Source: JACQQW01 sp964520655
GTDB lineage: Bacteria; Omnitrophota; Gorgyraeia; Zapsychrales; Fredricksoniimonadaceae
Length of the DNA: 64,000 bases
Direction of reading: 5' to 3'
Assembly (NCBI GenBank): GCA_964520655.1
Contig: CAZFNI010000005.1
Span: forward strand, 62,001-126,000
A program made the position numbers and the translations under genes. Below the pieces are notes generated by a model. The model had not been told where the DNA came from and searched no databases. It saw only the letters and a program-made list of their open reading frames with translations. Shown piece by piece: positions 35,236-43,788 of this stretch. Position 1 is the stretch's first letter; each line of letters begins with the position of its first letter.

Positions 35236-35712
35236 TCACTTCTTGATCCCTGACATTTCCAGAATTATAAATGTATTGTCACGAAAACTCTGGTGCTGGA
35301 TACGTTTCGCGTAGCAAAAATGGATAATACCTGCCAGAAGGAGCCCCTGATAAACGAATTGAGGTATCTTACCAGTATCGGCCGCACCGTAAAGGATGAA
35401 CGCGGTCATCAAGATCAGCAGATTGAGCATTTGGGCAGGATACATAAAACGTTTGATGGCGATCATCCGCTGATGAAAGTTCCCGTGGATCTTATGTTCT
35501 AGCATATATTCTTTCACGCTGACACCCGTGCCGACAAAAAAGAAAATGATCAATGTTTCCGTGAACAAATACACGATCGCGGTCAGGATCAAAAAAGACA
35601 TTGGCGATGCCTTAAAGACATAAAAGGGCGATAAACTCTGGCCAAAAACAATCCCTAGCATCAGGAATGATGCTAGGGAGAAGAAATAACAGCTATACAT
35701 GAAAAACCACAT
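35236..35712 (-). CDS. Four-helix membrane protein of the ferredoxin operon
   Basis: 158 residues with four hydrophobic helices, at about 5-25, 37-62, 92-110 and 117-135. Noticeable pieces are TETLIIFFFVGTGVSVKEY, the basic loop HQRMIAIKRFMYPAQ and LILMTAFILYGAADTG. It begins 1 bp after the ferredoxin stop. Related-looking proteins seem to occur in other aerobic bacteria near oxidase genes, but I cannot name the family. Function unknown. Confidence 0.75.
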   Translation of the reverse strand: MWFFMYSCYFFSLASFLMLGIVFGQSLSPFYVFKASPMSFLILTAIVYLFTETLIIFFFVGTGVSVKEYMLEHKIHGNFHQRMIAIKRFMYPAQMLNLLILMTAFILYGAADTGKIPQFVYQGLLLAGIIHFCYAKRIQHQSFRDNTFIILEMSGIKK

Positions 35713-35713
35713 T

Positions 35714-35995
35714 TTACTTCTTGTCTGCTAAGGGGGTCTTTCTTTCAGTGATGACTGGAAGAGCCTTGGCCTTATCCGCGTTCAAGCTGACAAAGCTCTT
35801 ATATTTCTCCGGCAGATCAGAATCAGAGAAGATCGCCTGAACAGGACATTCCGGGATACAGGCACCGCAATCAATACAAACTTCAGGATCAATGACAAGC
35901 ATCTCGGCATCTTCGTGGAAACAGTCAACAGGACATACCGTGACGCAGTCAGTGTATTTGCACTTAATACAGGGTTCAGCAACTATGTGAGCCAT
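35714..35995 (-). CDS. fdxA: Seven-iron ferredoxin (FdxA type)
   Basis: 93 residues. The cysteine pattern CIKCKYTDCVTVCPVDC followed by CIDCGACIPECP is that of ferredoxins with one [3Fe-4S] and one [4Fe-4S] cluster. The C-terminal tail (LNADKAKALPVITERK) is typical of the Azotobacter FdI/FdxA group. An AAGGAG ribosome site precedes the start. It follows the radical SAM gene by 19 bp, so it may supply that enzyme with electrons or link the membrane proteins downstream to the ferredoxin pool. Confidence 0.93.
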   Translation of the reverse strand: MAHIVAEPCIKCKYTDCVTVCPVDCFHEDAEMLVIDPEVCIDCGACIPECPVQAIFSDSDLPEKYKSFVSLNADKAKALPVITERKTPLADKK

Positions 35996-36014
35996 AATGT
36001 TCTCCTTTTTTCAG

Positions 36015-37559
36015 TTAACGAAATGATGAAAGTTCTGGCGCGGGCGACATCGCTTTTGTCACAGGCCGCACTTCACGGTGCAGAAATTTAGTTTGACGGG
36101 CGGAATCAGTCTTAACACCTTTGATCAAACGGACAAATTTCTGAACAAAATAATCAATGAACGCTTTAAAGCCATGGATTTTCCTTAAAAGATCACCCAC
36201 AGAATTAATGGAAATAAGCATACGCCAGATTTGTCTGGGACGCAAATAAAATTCTTTAAGACCAATATCGATATGTTCATCAATGTCTTTATGAGAGAAT
36301 TGAGGATACGATAACAAGGTGCGCTGTTCACCTGTTGGGGTTAACCAGTCGCGCCAATCTTTGGCTAAGAGATAGTTATTATCCTTTGCCCAGTTGTAGA
36401 GGGAAGTGCCGGGATAAGAAGCGACTCCTGTGATCTGTATCGTATCTAATGGCATTGACTTGGCTAGATCGATCGTTTTACGGGCTGAGGCTTTTGTCTC
36501 TCCTGGAGCCCCGATCATAAAACACCCATGGACTGTAAACCCAAGCCTGTGGGCTTCTTTCGAATATTCTCGTGCCATATTGACACTGACGCCGCCTTTA
36601 CGGATAACACGAAGATTCTCATCTGTCCCAAACTCAAAACCGGTCATCAGCATACGGCAGCCGGCCTCGCGCATTAAAGGCAGGAGGGAGAGGTCCGTAT
36701 TAACTCTCATATTACAAGACCAGGTGATCTGCTTATTGATCCCTTTTTGAATGATCAGGTCGCAGACTTCTTTGACATGCTTTGCCTCAGCAGCAAATGT
36801 GTCTGTTTCAAACATGATCTCGCGTATCTGCGGATGGAGTTTAAGGTCATGTTCCATTTCCGCCACAACTAACGCGGCCGAACGGTTACGTAATTTATAT
36901 CCATACATCAGCTGGGGATCGCGGCAGAAGGTGCAGGCATTATTGCAGCCACGGCCGGTGATGAGGGTCAGAAAAGGGAACTTTTTACCGCCGTCAGGAT
37001 ACCACTCTGGCTTGATCAGTTGCCAGGCCGGAAAAGGCAATTGATTGACGTCAATATCAGGACGGGGGAGATTGCGTATCACCTGTCCGTTCTTTGTCCA
37101 ACATAACCCAAGATTCTTATCATCTGGTATTCCGTTCGCCAGATCAAGCAGTGTATAGTCATACTCACGCGGTAAAATGTAATCCACAACGCCGCGTCCG
37201 ATCTCAAAGGTATTATCAACCTCGGCGGTGGCATGCTGGCCAACGAAAACAACCCGGCAGCGCGTGCGTTTTTTGATCGTTTTAGCCTGTTCTATATCTG
37301 AATAGATGGACGGGGTGGTCACATGCATGACCAGCAATTCCGGTTTAAGCGCGATAGCTGTTTCGATCGATTGTTCTTCAGTGAAATTACGCGCGGCAGC
37401 TTCCACAAAATGGGTATCGTGGCCGGCATCCAAAAGGACTTGGGCTGCTGTCAACAGGTACTCCGGATGACGCTGCACACGGCCGCGGGACTTGGCTGCC
37501 CAGCGGGCAACACGCACGAAATTTTCGCCGAAGGAAGGATTAAGAATGACAACTTTCAT
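36015..37559 (-). CDS. B12-binding-domain radical SAM protein
   Basis: 514 residues from the ATG at 37559 (MKVVILNPSFGENFVR). The frame could extend 16 residues upstream, but the fold starts here and the promoter below points to this codon. An N-terminal cobalamin-binding Rossmann domain (about 1-150, VVFVGQHATAEVD) precedes the radical SAM barrel with CNNACTFC near residue 203. The family includes BchE and other methyltransferases or cyclases; the substrate cannot be told. It heads the minus-strand operon. Confidence 0.88.
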   Translation of the reverse strand: MKVVILNPSFGENFVRVARWAAKSRGRVQRHPEYLLTAAQVLLDAGHDTHFVEAAARNFTEEQSIETAIALKPELLVMHVTTPSIYSDIEQAKTIKKRTRCRVVFVGQHATAEVDNTFEIGRGVVDYILPREYDYTLLDLANGIPDDKNLGLCWTKNGQVIRNLPRPDIDVNQLPFPAWQLIKPEWYPDGGKKFPFLTLITGRGCNNACTFCRDPQLMYGYKLRNRSAALVVAEMEHDLKLHPQIREIMFETDTFAAEAKHVKEVCDLIIQKGINKQITWSCNMRVNTDLSLLPLMREAGCRMLMTGFEFGTDENLRVIRKGGVSVNMAREYSKEAHRLGFTVHGCFMIGAPGETKASARKTIDLAKSMPLDTIQITGVASYPGTSLYNWAKDNNYLLAKDWRDWLTPTGEQRTLLSYPQFSHKDIDEHIDIGLKEFYLRPRQIWRMLISINSVGDLLRKIHGFKAFIDYFVQKFVRLIKGVKTDSARQTKFLHREVRPVTKAMSPAPELSSFR

Positions 37560-37566
37560 TGCTGAT

Positions 37567-37595
37567 ATAGTACATTTATCAGCATATTCCCGCAA
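37567..37595 (-). promoter_or_regulatory. Candidate promoter of the radical SAM operon, leaderless layout
   Basis: On the minus strand: TTGCGG (37595-37590), 17 bp spacer, TACTAT (37572-37567), then 7 bases and the ATG at 37559. Transcription would start at or next to the A of the start codon, so the mRNA would have no ribosome site, and none is visible. The -35 box is weak. Confidence 0.5.
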
Positions 37596-37617
37596 TGAAT
37601 TTTTCAATTATTGATTC

Positions 37618-37646
37618 TTGTTTATTCTGGCAAACATCGTTAATAT
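37618..37646 (+). promoter_or_regulatory. Candidate promoter of the RsmI-like/aconitase operon, leaderless layout
   Basis: TTGTTT (37618-37623), 17 bp spacer, TAATAT (37641-37646), then 7 bases and the ATG at 37654. This is the same geometry as the divergent promoter on the other strand. No Shine-Dalgarno sequence precedes the ATG. A leaderless transcript is the simplest reading. Confidence 0.52.
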
Positions 37647-37653
37647 AGTGGCC

Positions 37654-38349
37654 ATGCCTAAATTATTTTTGATCCCAAACTTTATCTCTGAGAATTCAAA
37701 TGAAAGGCCGGCTTTTGACCCGCAAATAATAAGGCATATCAAACTGTTCTTTGTTGAGGAACCAAGATCTGCTCGTGCGCTGCTGCGGGTATTGATCCCA
37801 GATTTTCCTTTAAGTGAAGCAGTGATGGTCGAATTAAGCGAGCACTCTGGATCAAAAGCAATACAAGAGTACGGGGTGATGCTGAAAGATCAGGATGCCG
37901 CCATTATCAGTGAATCTGGCTGCCCTTGTGTGGCTGACCCTGGGTCAGATCTAGTCCTTTACGCGCATGAGCTGGGAATAGATGTCATCCCCTTGGTTGG
38001 ACCATCCTCGATACTGTTAAGTTTAATGGCCAGCGGACTTAACGGACAGAATTTCGCCTTCAATGGGTATTTGCCAAAGGATGCTAACGAGCGACAGAAG
38101 AAGATCAAGTCTTTAGAACAGCGCGCGGCTAAAGAAGGGCAGACACAAATATTCATGGATACACCCTACCGCAACACGCCCGTGTTGGAACAGCTGCTGG
38201 AGGTCTTGGAAGCATCGACCTTGTTATGCATTGCGCTGGATATTTCCGGTCCCCAGCAAATAATTCAGACGAGAACAGTGCAGGAATGGCGAAAGAAGAA
38301 TCTTCAATTGCCCAAAAAACCGGCATTGTTTATAATAAACAAATCTTAA
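37654..38349 (+). CDS. Tetrapyrrole-methylase-family SAM methyltransferase (RsmI-like)
   Basis: 231 residues from the ATG at 37654 (MPKLFLIPNFIS). The SAM-binding and active-site segments of the RsmI/CobA-type fold are seen: ISESGCPCVADPGSDLV, VIPLVGPSSILLSLMASGL, and FMDTPYRN. It is shorter than RsmI (about 280) and lacks its C-terminal part. This resembles the RsmI paralogue of Bacteroidetes-like bacteria. An rRNA target is likely but not proven. First gene before aconitase, 22 bp apart. Confidence 0.85.
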   Translation: MPKLFLIPNFISENSNERPAFDPQIIRHIKLFFVEEPRSARALLRVLIPDFPLSEAVMVELSEHSGSKAIQEYGVMLKDQDAAIISESGCPCVADPGSDLVLYAHELGIDVIPLVGPSSILLSLMASGLNGQNFAFNGYLPKDANERQKKIKSLEQRAAKEGQTQIFMDTPYRNTPVLEQLLEVLEASTLLCIALDISGPQQIIQTRTVQEWRKKNLQLPKKPALFIINKS

Positions 38350-38371
38350 TGACACTCATTTAGGAGCCGCT

Positions 38372-41077
38372 ATGTCAAGTTTTGATAAATCATCCGTTAA
38401 AAAAACATTGACCGTCAATGCCTCAACCTACACCATTTATTCACTGCCCAAATTAGCGAAAACCCTGAAGACCAGCATTGACCACTTGCCGTTCTCCATC
38501 CGGATCTTGCTTGAATCGGCGATCCGCAATTTTGATAATTATCAAGTTACTGAAAAAGACATCTCCACAATTCTCGGGTGGAAGCCCAATGAACTTAAAA
38601 GTGAGATCGCTTTTAAACCCGGGCGTGTCGTCCTGCAGGATTTCACGGGTGTTCCCTGTGTGGTTGATATGGCGGCCATGCGTGATGCGATGAAAAAATT
38701 AGGTGGCGATATCACCAAGATCAATCCCCAGGTCCAGTGTGATCTGGTCATTGACCATTCTGTTCAGGTCGATGCCTTTGGGACAAAAGATGCCTTGGCG
38801 GAAAATGTGAAACTGGAGTTTGAACGCAATCGTGAACGTTACGAATTCTTAAAATGGGGGCAAAGCGCTCTTGAGAATTTCCGCGTTGTTCCGCCGGCCA
38901 CAGGGATCGTCCATCAGGTGAATTTAGAATACCTGGCCAAAGGCGTATTAAAGAAAAAGATCAATAAAGAACAGGTCGCCTATCCGGACAGCTGCGTCGG
39001 TACTGATTCCCACACCACAATGATCAATGGTTTAGGCGTTGTCGGCTGGGGAGTCGGTGGTATTGAAGCCGAATCGGTCATGTTGGGTGAACCCATTTAC
39101 ATGCTACTGCCGGAAGTTGTAGGATTTAAAATAACTGGCGCGCTCAAGGACGGCGTGACGGCAACAGATCTGGTTCTAACGGTTACTCAAATGCTGCGTA
39201 AAAAAGGTGTTGTCGAAAAGTTCGTAGAATTTTTCGGTCCAGGCTTGGCGCATTTATCACTGCCGGATAGGGCTACCATTGCGAATATGGCGCCTGAATA
39301 CGGGGCCACGATCGGTTTATTCCCTGTAGATCAGGAAACGTTGAACTTCCTTAAGCTTTCCGGCAGAACACCGGCAGAGGTGGCGCTCGTTGAAAAATAT
39401 TACAAAGATCAGGGCTTATTCTATACGGATAAGACCAGTGCTCCTCAATACAGCGATCTTCTTGAGCTGGACTTATCCACCGTAGAACCTTCACTAGCTG
39501 GCCCCAAGCGTCCACAGGATCGTGTCCCTCTTAAAGACCTTAAACAAAACTTTAAATCAACATTAACAGCAGATATTAAATCCCGTGGGTATGGACTATC
39601 AGAAGGGGATCTCTCTAGAACTCAAACGGTACAGGACCAAGGTAAAGAAAATATCGGCCACGGTGCTGTCGTTATTGCGGCGATCACCAGCTGTACCAAT
39701 ACGTCCAATCCATCTGTCTTGATCGCTGCTGGCCTGTTGGCAAAAAAAGCTGTTGAAAAAGGATTGACCACACACAGTTATGTGAAGACTTCTTTTGCGC
39801 CAGGCTCCCAGGTTGTTTTAGATTATCTCAAAGACGCTGGATTAATGAAATATTTGGAAAAGCTCGGATTTAATATCGTCGGTTACGGATGTACGACCTG
39901 CATCGGCAATTCCGGTCCATTGCCTGAACCTGTCGCCAAGGCGGTGGTGGAAGGGAATCTGGTCGCTGCGGCTGTTTTATCAGGTAACCGCAATTTTGAA
40001 GGCCGCGTCAACCCTCATGCCAAGGCCAACTTCCTGGCAAGTCCACCGCTGGTTGTGGCCTATGCCTTAGCCGGTACAGTCAATCGTGATCTGATCAATG
40101 AACCGGTAGGACATGACACAAAAGGTAATGCGGTTTACTTGAAAGATATCTGGCCTGCCCAGAATGAGATCAATACCTTGGCAAAGAAATTTGTCAAAGC
40201 CGCCATCTTTAAAAAACGTTATAAGAATGTGGATAAAGGCAACAAGAATTGGAACGCGATCAAGTCCGCAAGATCCGACCTGTTCAATTGGGATGATAAA
40301 AGTACCTATATCCAAAACCCGCCGTATTTTGTGGGGATGGCTGCCAGTGCATCACCTATCCAGCAAGTCAGGGGGGCACGCTGTTTGGTCATGGTTGCTG
40401 ATTCCATCACAACAGACCATATTTCACCGGCAGGCTCAATTTCCAAGGACTCTCCAGCAGGTAAATTCCTGTTGGATAATGGCGTGGCTCCAAAAGATTT
40501 TAACCAATACGGGGCACGACGTGGTAATGACCGGGTCATGACCCGAGGGACTTTCGCCAATATCCGTTTGCGTAATCTGATCGCACCTGGTACCGAAGGC
40601 CCGTGGACAACCTATTGGCCTGCTAATGAAAAATTATTCATCTATGACGCGGCCATGAAATATAAGGCTTCTAACACTCCACTGATCGTGTTAGCCGGGA
40701 AAGAATACGGCACAGGATCATCACGTGACTGGGCCGCCAAAGGCACAACACTCCTTGGAGTAAAAGCCGTTATTGCGGAAAGTTTTGAACGCATTCACCG
40801 CAGTAATTTGGTGGGGATGGGGGTTCTGCCATGCCAATATAAGGACGGCGAGAACGCGGCATCTCTTGGTCTTAAAGGCGATGAAACATTCGATTTTCTA
40901 GATCTCAGTGATGCGCTTAGATCCCGTCAGGAATTAACCATTCAAGCTAAATCTCCAGACGGCAGCACAAAACAATTCAAAGTTCTCTCCCGGGTCGATA
41001 CGCCGGTTGAAGTGGATTATTTGCGTAACGGAGGTATTTTACAAACTGTCTTAAGAAAACTAGCCCAAACGAAATAA
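38372..41077 (+). CDS. acnA: Aconitate hydratase (AcnA type)
   Basis: 901 residues, the length of the AcnA/IRP family. Cluster cysteines are in TSCTNTSNP (near residue 440) and YGCTTCIGNSGPL (near 510). Other signatures are DSHTTMINGLGVVGWGVGG and the C-terminal domain with AGKEYGTGSSRDWAAKG. It interconverts citrate and isocitrate in the TCA cycle through a [4Fe-4S] cluster. TAGGAG lies before the start. Complete. Confidence 0.97.
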   Translation: MSSFDKSSVKKTLTVNASTYTIYSLPKLAKTLKTSIDHLPFSIRILLESAIRNFDNYQVTEKDISTILGWKPNELKSEIAFKPGRVVLQDFTGVPCVVDMAAMRDAMKKLGGDITKINPQVQCDLVIDHSVQVDAFGTKDALAENVKLEFERNRERYEFLKWGQSALENFRVVPPATGIVHQVNLEYLAKGVLKKKINKEQVAYPDSCVGTDSHTTMINGLGVVGWGVGGIEAESVMLGEPIYMLLPEVVGFKITGALKDGVTATDLVLTVTQMLRKKGVVEKFVEFFGPGLAHLSLPDRATIANMAPEYGATIGLFPVDQETLNFLKLSGRTPAEVALVEKYYKDQGLFYTDKTSAPQYSDLLELDLSTVEPSLAGPKRPQDRVPLKDLKQNFKSTLTADIKSRGYGLSEGDLSRTQTVQDQGKENIGHGAVVIAAITSCTNTSNPSVLIAAGLLAKKAVEKGLTTHSYVKTSFAPGSQVVLDYLKDAGLMKYLEKLGFNIVGYGCTTCIGNSGPLPEPVAKAVVEGNLVAAAVLSGNRNFEGRVNPHAKANFLASPPLVVAYALAGTVNRDLINEPVGHDTKGNAVYLKDIWPAQNEINTLAKKFVKAAIFKKRYKNVDKGNKNWNAIKSARSDLFNWDDKSTYIQNPPYFVGMAASASPIQQVRGARCLVMVADSITTDHISPAGSISKDSPAGKFLLDNGVAPKDFNQYGARRGNDRVMTRGTFANIRLRNLIAPGTEGPWTTYWPANEKLFIYDAAMKYKASNTPLIVLAGKEYGTGSSRDWAAKGTTLLGVKAVIAESFERIHRSNLVGMGVLPCQYKDGENAASLGLKGDETFDFLDLSDALRSRQELTIQAKSPDGSTKQFKVLSRVDTPVEVDYLRNGGILQTVLRKLAQTK

Positions 41078-41088
41078 GGGGAATCCTC

Positions 41089-41670
41089 ATGAAATTGCTT
41101 TATACCAAACGTTCGCCATTTGCCCGTAAAGTCAGGGTGGTTGCCTTGGAAAAGAATATCCATTTGGAATTCATTGACGAGGATCTTCAGAATAAATCGA
41201 CCCAATTAAAGAAGGCCAATCCTATTGCGAAAGTCCCAACATTGATCACGTCTGACGGTGGATCTTTGTACGATTCTAAGGTCATTGTCCAGTATTTAGA
41301 ATCCTGCTACCCAACTCCCGCGTTGATCCCGGCGGGTGAGAAACGATTCGAGGCCCTGAAATTGGAGGCCATGGCAGACGACTTGGTCGTCAATGCGATC
41401 AATGCCTATATGGAAAAGATCCGTCATCCCAAAGATCCGAGCCTTGCCTTCATTGAAGGCCAGGAAGAATCGATCAAGAATGTTTTTGCTTATTTAGGGG
41501 ATCATCTGGAATTATTGCATGAGTTTCATATTGGGACGATCAATGTGGCTTGCGCGATCGGCTATATCCATTTTCGTTTGCCTCATTTAAAGGCAAAGGG
41601 AAGGTTGTTAGAATGGTTTGAAAACATTTCTCAGCGCCAAAGTTTTGCGCAGACTGTGCCGGTGGCCTGA
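41089..41670 (+). CDS. Glutathione S-transferase family protein
   Basis: 193 residues. The N-terminal thioredoxin fold starts KLLYTKRSPFARKVRVVALEK; the position of the usual Cys/Ser is taken by Ser in SPFARK. The glutathione-site motif KVPTLITSDGGSLYDSKVI is followed by the all-helical C-terminal domain. It looks like the YibF branch, whose substrates are unclear. It follows aconitase by 11 bp and shares one base with the Nudix gene (TGATG). Confidence 0.9.
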   Translation: MKLLYTKRSPFARKVRVVALEKNIHLEFIDEDLQNKSTQLKKANPIAKVPTLITSDGGSLYDSKVIVQYLESCYPTPALIPAGEKRFEALKLEAMADDLVVNAINAYMEKIRHPKDPSLAFIEGQEESIKNVFAYLGDHLELLHEFHIGTINVACAIGYIHFRLPHLKAKGRLLEWFENISQRQSFAQTVPVA

Positions 41671-42161
41671 TGGCTAGACGTAAACTTGATTTCAGGCGCA
41701 ACGAACCGGTGAAATTACCCAATGGACGTACCATCACCATCTCCTATATTGTCCATCCAGGGGCTGTCATCATTGCCCCATTCTTATCTAAAGATAAAGT
41801 TCTCTTCATTCGTCAATACAGACCAGCATTAAAGAAATATATCTATGAGCTTCCGGCGGGCACACTTGATCCTAACGAATCCTTAATGACCTGTGCCAAG
41901 AGGGAGTTGATCGAAGAAACAGGGTACCGCACATCCAGGATCAAAAAGGTCGGACAGATCTATCCGGTGCCTGGTTATTCAACTGAGATCATCCATATCT
42001 TTAAAGCAGAGAATTTAGTGAAGGGTGAAGCCCAGCCTGAAATATACGAAGTCATCAAATTGCACCCGTTGACAAGATCTGAAGTAATAAGATTATTTAA
42101 GAACGGCCAATTGCAGGATGCCAAAAGCATATGCGCGCTGACTTTTTGCGGATGGCTTTAG
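41670..42161 (+). CDS. Nudix hydrolase, ADP-ribose pyrophosphatase type
   Basis: 163 residues with a complete Nudix box: GTLDPNESLMTCAKRELIEE followed by TGY, matching Gx5Ex7REUxEExGU. The preceding strand VLFIRQYRPALKKYIYELPAG is typical of ADP-ribose pyrophosphatases (NudF-like). It likely cleaves ADP-ribose or a related nucleoside diphosphate sugar to AMP and a sugar phosphate. Overlaps the L,D-transpeptidase gene by 31 bp. Confidence 0.93.
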   Translation: MARRKLDFRRNEPVKLPNGRTITISYIVHPGAVIIAPFLSKDKVLFIRQYRPALKKYIYELPAGTLDPNESLMTCAKRELIEETGYRTSRIKKVGQIYPVPGYSTEIIHIFKAENLVKGEAQPEIYEVIKLHPLTRSEVIRLFKNGQLQDAKSICALTFCGWL

Positions 42162-42793
42162 CCGCGATCCCGTTGATTCTGCTGACAGCCTGCGCTCCGT
42201 TATTGCCACAGGCATTGCAGCACACAAACCCTCAAACACGGCAAGTCATTATCGTCAATGCTAAAGGGATCACGGCGAACCTGTCTTTATGGGAAAAAGA
42301 TCCAAAAGATGTCTGGGGGAGGAGATATCATTTTCCAGCAGTCATCGGCCGCAATGGACTGGCGGATCCAGGTGATAAAAAAGAAGGCGACGGGAAAACT
42401 CCCCAGGGTATCTATGATATCCGCCGTTCATTTGGCTATGATACCCACTTTTCAACAGGGATCGACTATACGCCTGTCACCCAGGAAGATAGATGGGTGG
42501 ATGACCCACTATCCGCGGATTACAACACCTGGGTCAAACATACGACAGCTTCTTCATTTGAATCATTAAAAAGGAACGATGATCTATACCATGTTGCGGC
42601 GGTCATCGAATATAATACAATGGATATTAAAAAAGGGGCAGGCAGCGCCATATTCCTGCATATTTGGCGCACCTACTACAAACCAACGGCAGGGTGCGTT
42701 GCTCTCTCAAGCAGATCATTACGTAAGATATTAAGCCGTTTAAACAAGGACGATCAACCTGTCATCATTATAGGAAATGCCCATGGATATTGA
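42131..42793 (+). CDS. L,D-transpeptidase (YkuD-family) lipoprotein
   Basis: 220 residues. The N-terminus MRADFLRMALAAIPLILLTAC is a lipoprotein signal with lipobox LTAC (split here only for length: the signal is residues 1-20 and Cys21 would be lipidated). The catalytic motif is FLHIW, then TAGCVALS with Cys189. This YkuD-like branch (YafK/ErfK relatives) links peptidoglycan stem peptides or attaches lipoproteins. The long overlap with the Nudix gene is unusual, but no later ATG gives a signal sequence. Confidence 0.9.
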   Translation: MRADFLRMALAAIPLILLTACAPLLPQALQHTNPQTRQVIIVNAKGITANLSLWEKDPKDVWGRRYHFPAVIGRNGLADPGDKKEGDGKTPQGIYDIRRSFGYDTHFSTGIDYTPVTQEDRWVDDPLSADYNTWVKHTTASSFESLKRNDDLYHVAAVIEYNTMDIKKGAGSAIFLHIWRTYYKPTAGCVALSSRSLRKILSRLNKDDQPVIIIGNAHGY

Positions 42794-43064
42794 TCAGATC
42801 AATCCTTCACAGATTAATTCATTATTGCAGATCTCTGGGGTCACAACGGCCAATGGGGGGATCAATATCGCCGGCATTATCGCTAATCTGCTTTTTGGGA
42901 CAATTGGATTTGTCGCGCTCATGTATGGTTGGAAGAATAAGGACCCCAAACCGCTGGCGATCGGCCTTGCATTATCTGTATTCCCATTCTTTGTTTCTAA
43001 TACTCTTTGGCTTTATGTGATCGGCACAGCACTGACGGCATTATTATATTTTTGGAGAGATTAA
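42783..43064 (+). CDS. Small conserved membrane protein
   Basis: 93 residues from the ATG at 42783. AGGAA at 42772-42776 is 6 bp before this codon, but directly abuts the earlier ATG at 42777, so the later start is chosen. A soluble start (MDIDQINPSQINSLLQISG) is followed by three hydrophobic segments: IAGIIANLLFGTIGFVALMYG, LAIGLALSVFPFFV and LYVIGTALTALLYF. No named family. It overlaps the L,D-transpeptidase gene by 11 bp. Confidence 0.72.
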   Translation: MDIDQINPSQINSLLQISGVTTANGGINIAGIIANLLFGTIGFVALMYGWKNKDPKPLAIGLALSVFPFFVSNTLWLYVIGTALTALLYFWRD

Positions 43065-43067
43065 TTC

Positions 43068-43721
43068 ATGAAAAGCTCAAAAAAATTCGCAGTTGTTTTA
43101 GCTGGCTGCGGCAATAAGGACGGTGCCGAGATCCAGGAATCAGTGTTAACCTTGCTGGCCATTGACAAAGAAGGCCACACCTACCACTGTTTTGCACCTG
43201 ATATTGACCAGTTCAGGGTCTTAAATTTTTTAACGAACCAGGAATTAAAAGAAAAACGCAATGTCTTGGTTGAGTCCGCGCGCATAGCTCGTTCTAAGAT
43301 CCAGCCTTTATCCCAGTTCAATCCAGCCGATTTTGATATCTTGATCTTGCCTGGAGGTTCAGGAGTAGCCTATAATTTGTGTTCCTATGCGTTAAAAGGA
43401 CCAGACATGGAGGTTCAAGCAGATGTCAAGCAGGCTGTAATCTCCATGCACCAGGCCCAAAAACCCATAGGCGCGCTCTGTATTGCTCCCGTTATCCTTG
43501 CCAAGCTTATACCAGGCGTACACCTGACATTTGGCCAAGATCAAAAAGCCAATGCTGCTTTTGCGGCCAGCGGCGTTAAAACTACGGATACTAAGCCCCA
43601 GGAGATCGTGATCGATACAACGAATAAAGTGGTCTCAACCCCATGTTACATGGTTGATGCCAGGATCAGTGATCTGGCCACAGGCATTGAGAAATGCGTC
43701 AAAGCCCTGGCCGCTCTCTAG
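43068..43721 (+). CDS. elbB: ElbB-like glyoxalase/DJ-1 superfamily protein
   Basis: 217 residues of the DJ-1/PfpI superfamily, ElbB/ES1 branch. Family segments are VVLAGCGNKDGAEIQESVLTL at the N-terminus (given here in one piece of twenty or fewer: AGCGNKDGAEIQESVLTL), ILILPGGSGVAYNLCSYA, and the nucleophile elbow GALCIAPVILAK. ElbB has been tied to isoprenoid synthesis and shows weak glyoxalase activity. The true role is unclear. Last gene before the leuC promoter. Confidence 0.92.
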   Translation: MKSSKKFAVVLAGCGNKDGAEIQESVLTLLAIDKEGHTYHCFAPDIDQFRVLNFLTNQELKEKRNVLVESARIARSKIQPLSQFNPADFDILILPGGSGVAYNLCSYALKGPDMEVQADVKQAVISMHQAQKPIGALCIAPVILAKLIPGVHLTFGQDQKANAAFAASGVKTTDTKPQEIVIDTTNKVVSTPCYMVDARISDLATGIEKCVKALAAL

Positions 43722-43733
43722 TTAACCCAACCG

Positions 43734-43762
43734 TTGACACATCCTCCAAAGGGACATATAAT
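43734..43762 (+). promoter_or_regulatory. Consensus sigma-70 promoter of the leuCD-ilvD-aroC operon
   Basis: TTGACA (43734-43739), exactly 17 bp, TATAAT (43757-43762): a perfect match in both boxes and spacing. The leader is about 20 bases with GAAGGGGG before the leuC ATG, too short for a leader-peptide attenuator. Confidence 0.88.
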
Positions 43763-43788
43763 CTTAGCTTTAATTGAAGGGGGAAATT

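Noticed and set aside
37557..37607. Longer start (16 extra residues) for the radical SAM protein
   Set aside because: The extra residues do not belong to the cobalamin-binding fold, and the promoter boxes overlap that region.
43763..43788. Leader-peptide attenuator or T-box before leuC
   Set aside because: Only about 20 bases separate the predicted transcript start from leuC; there is no room for either.
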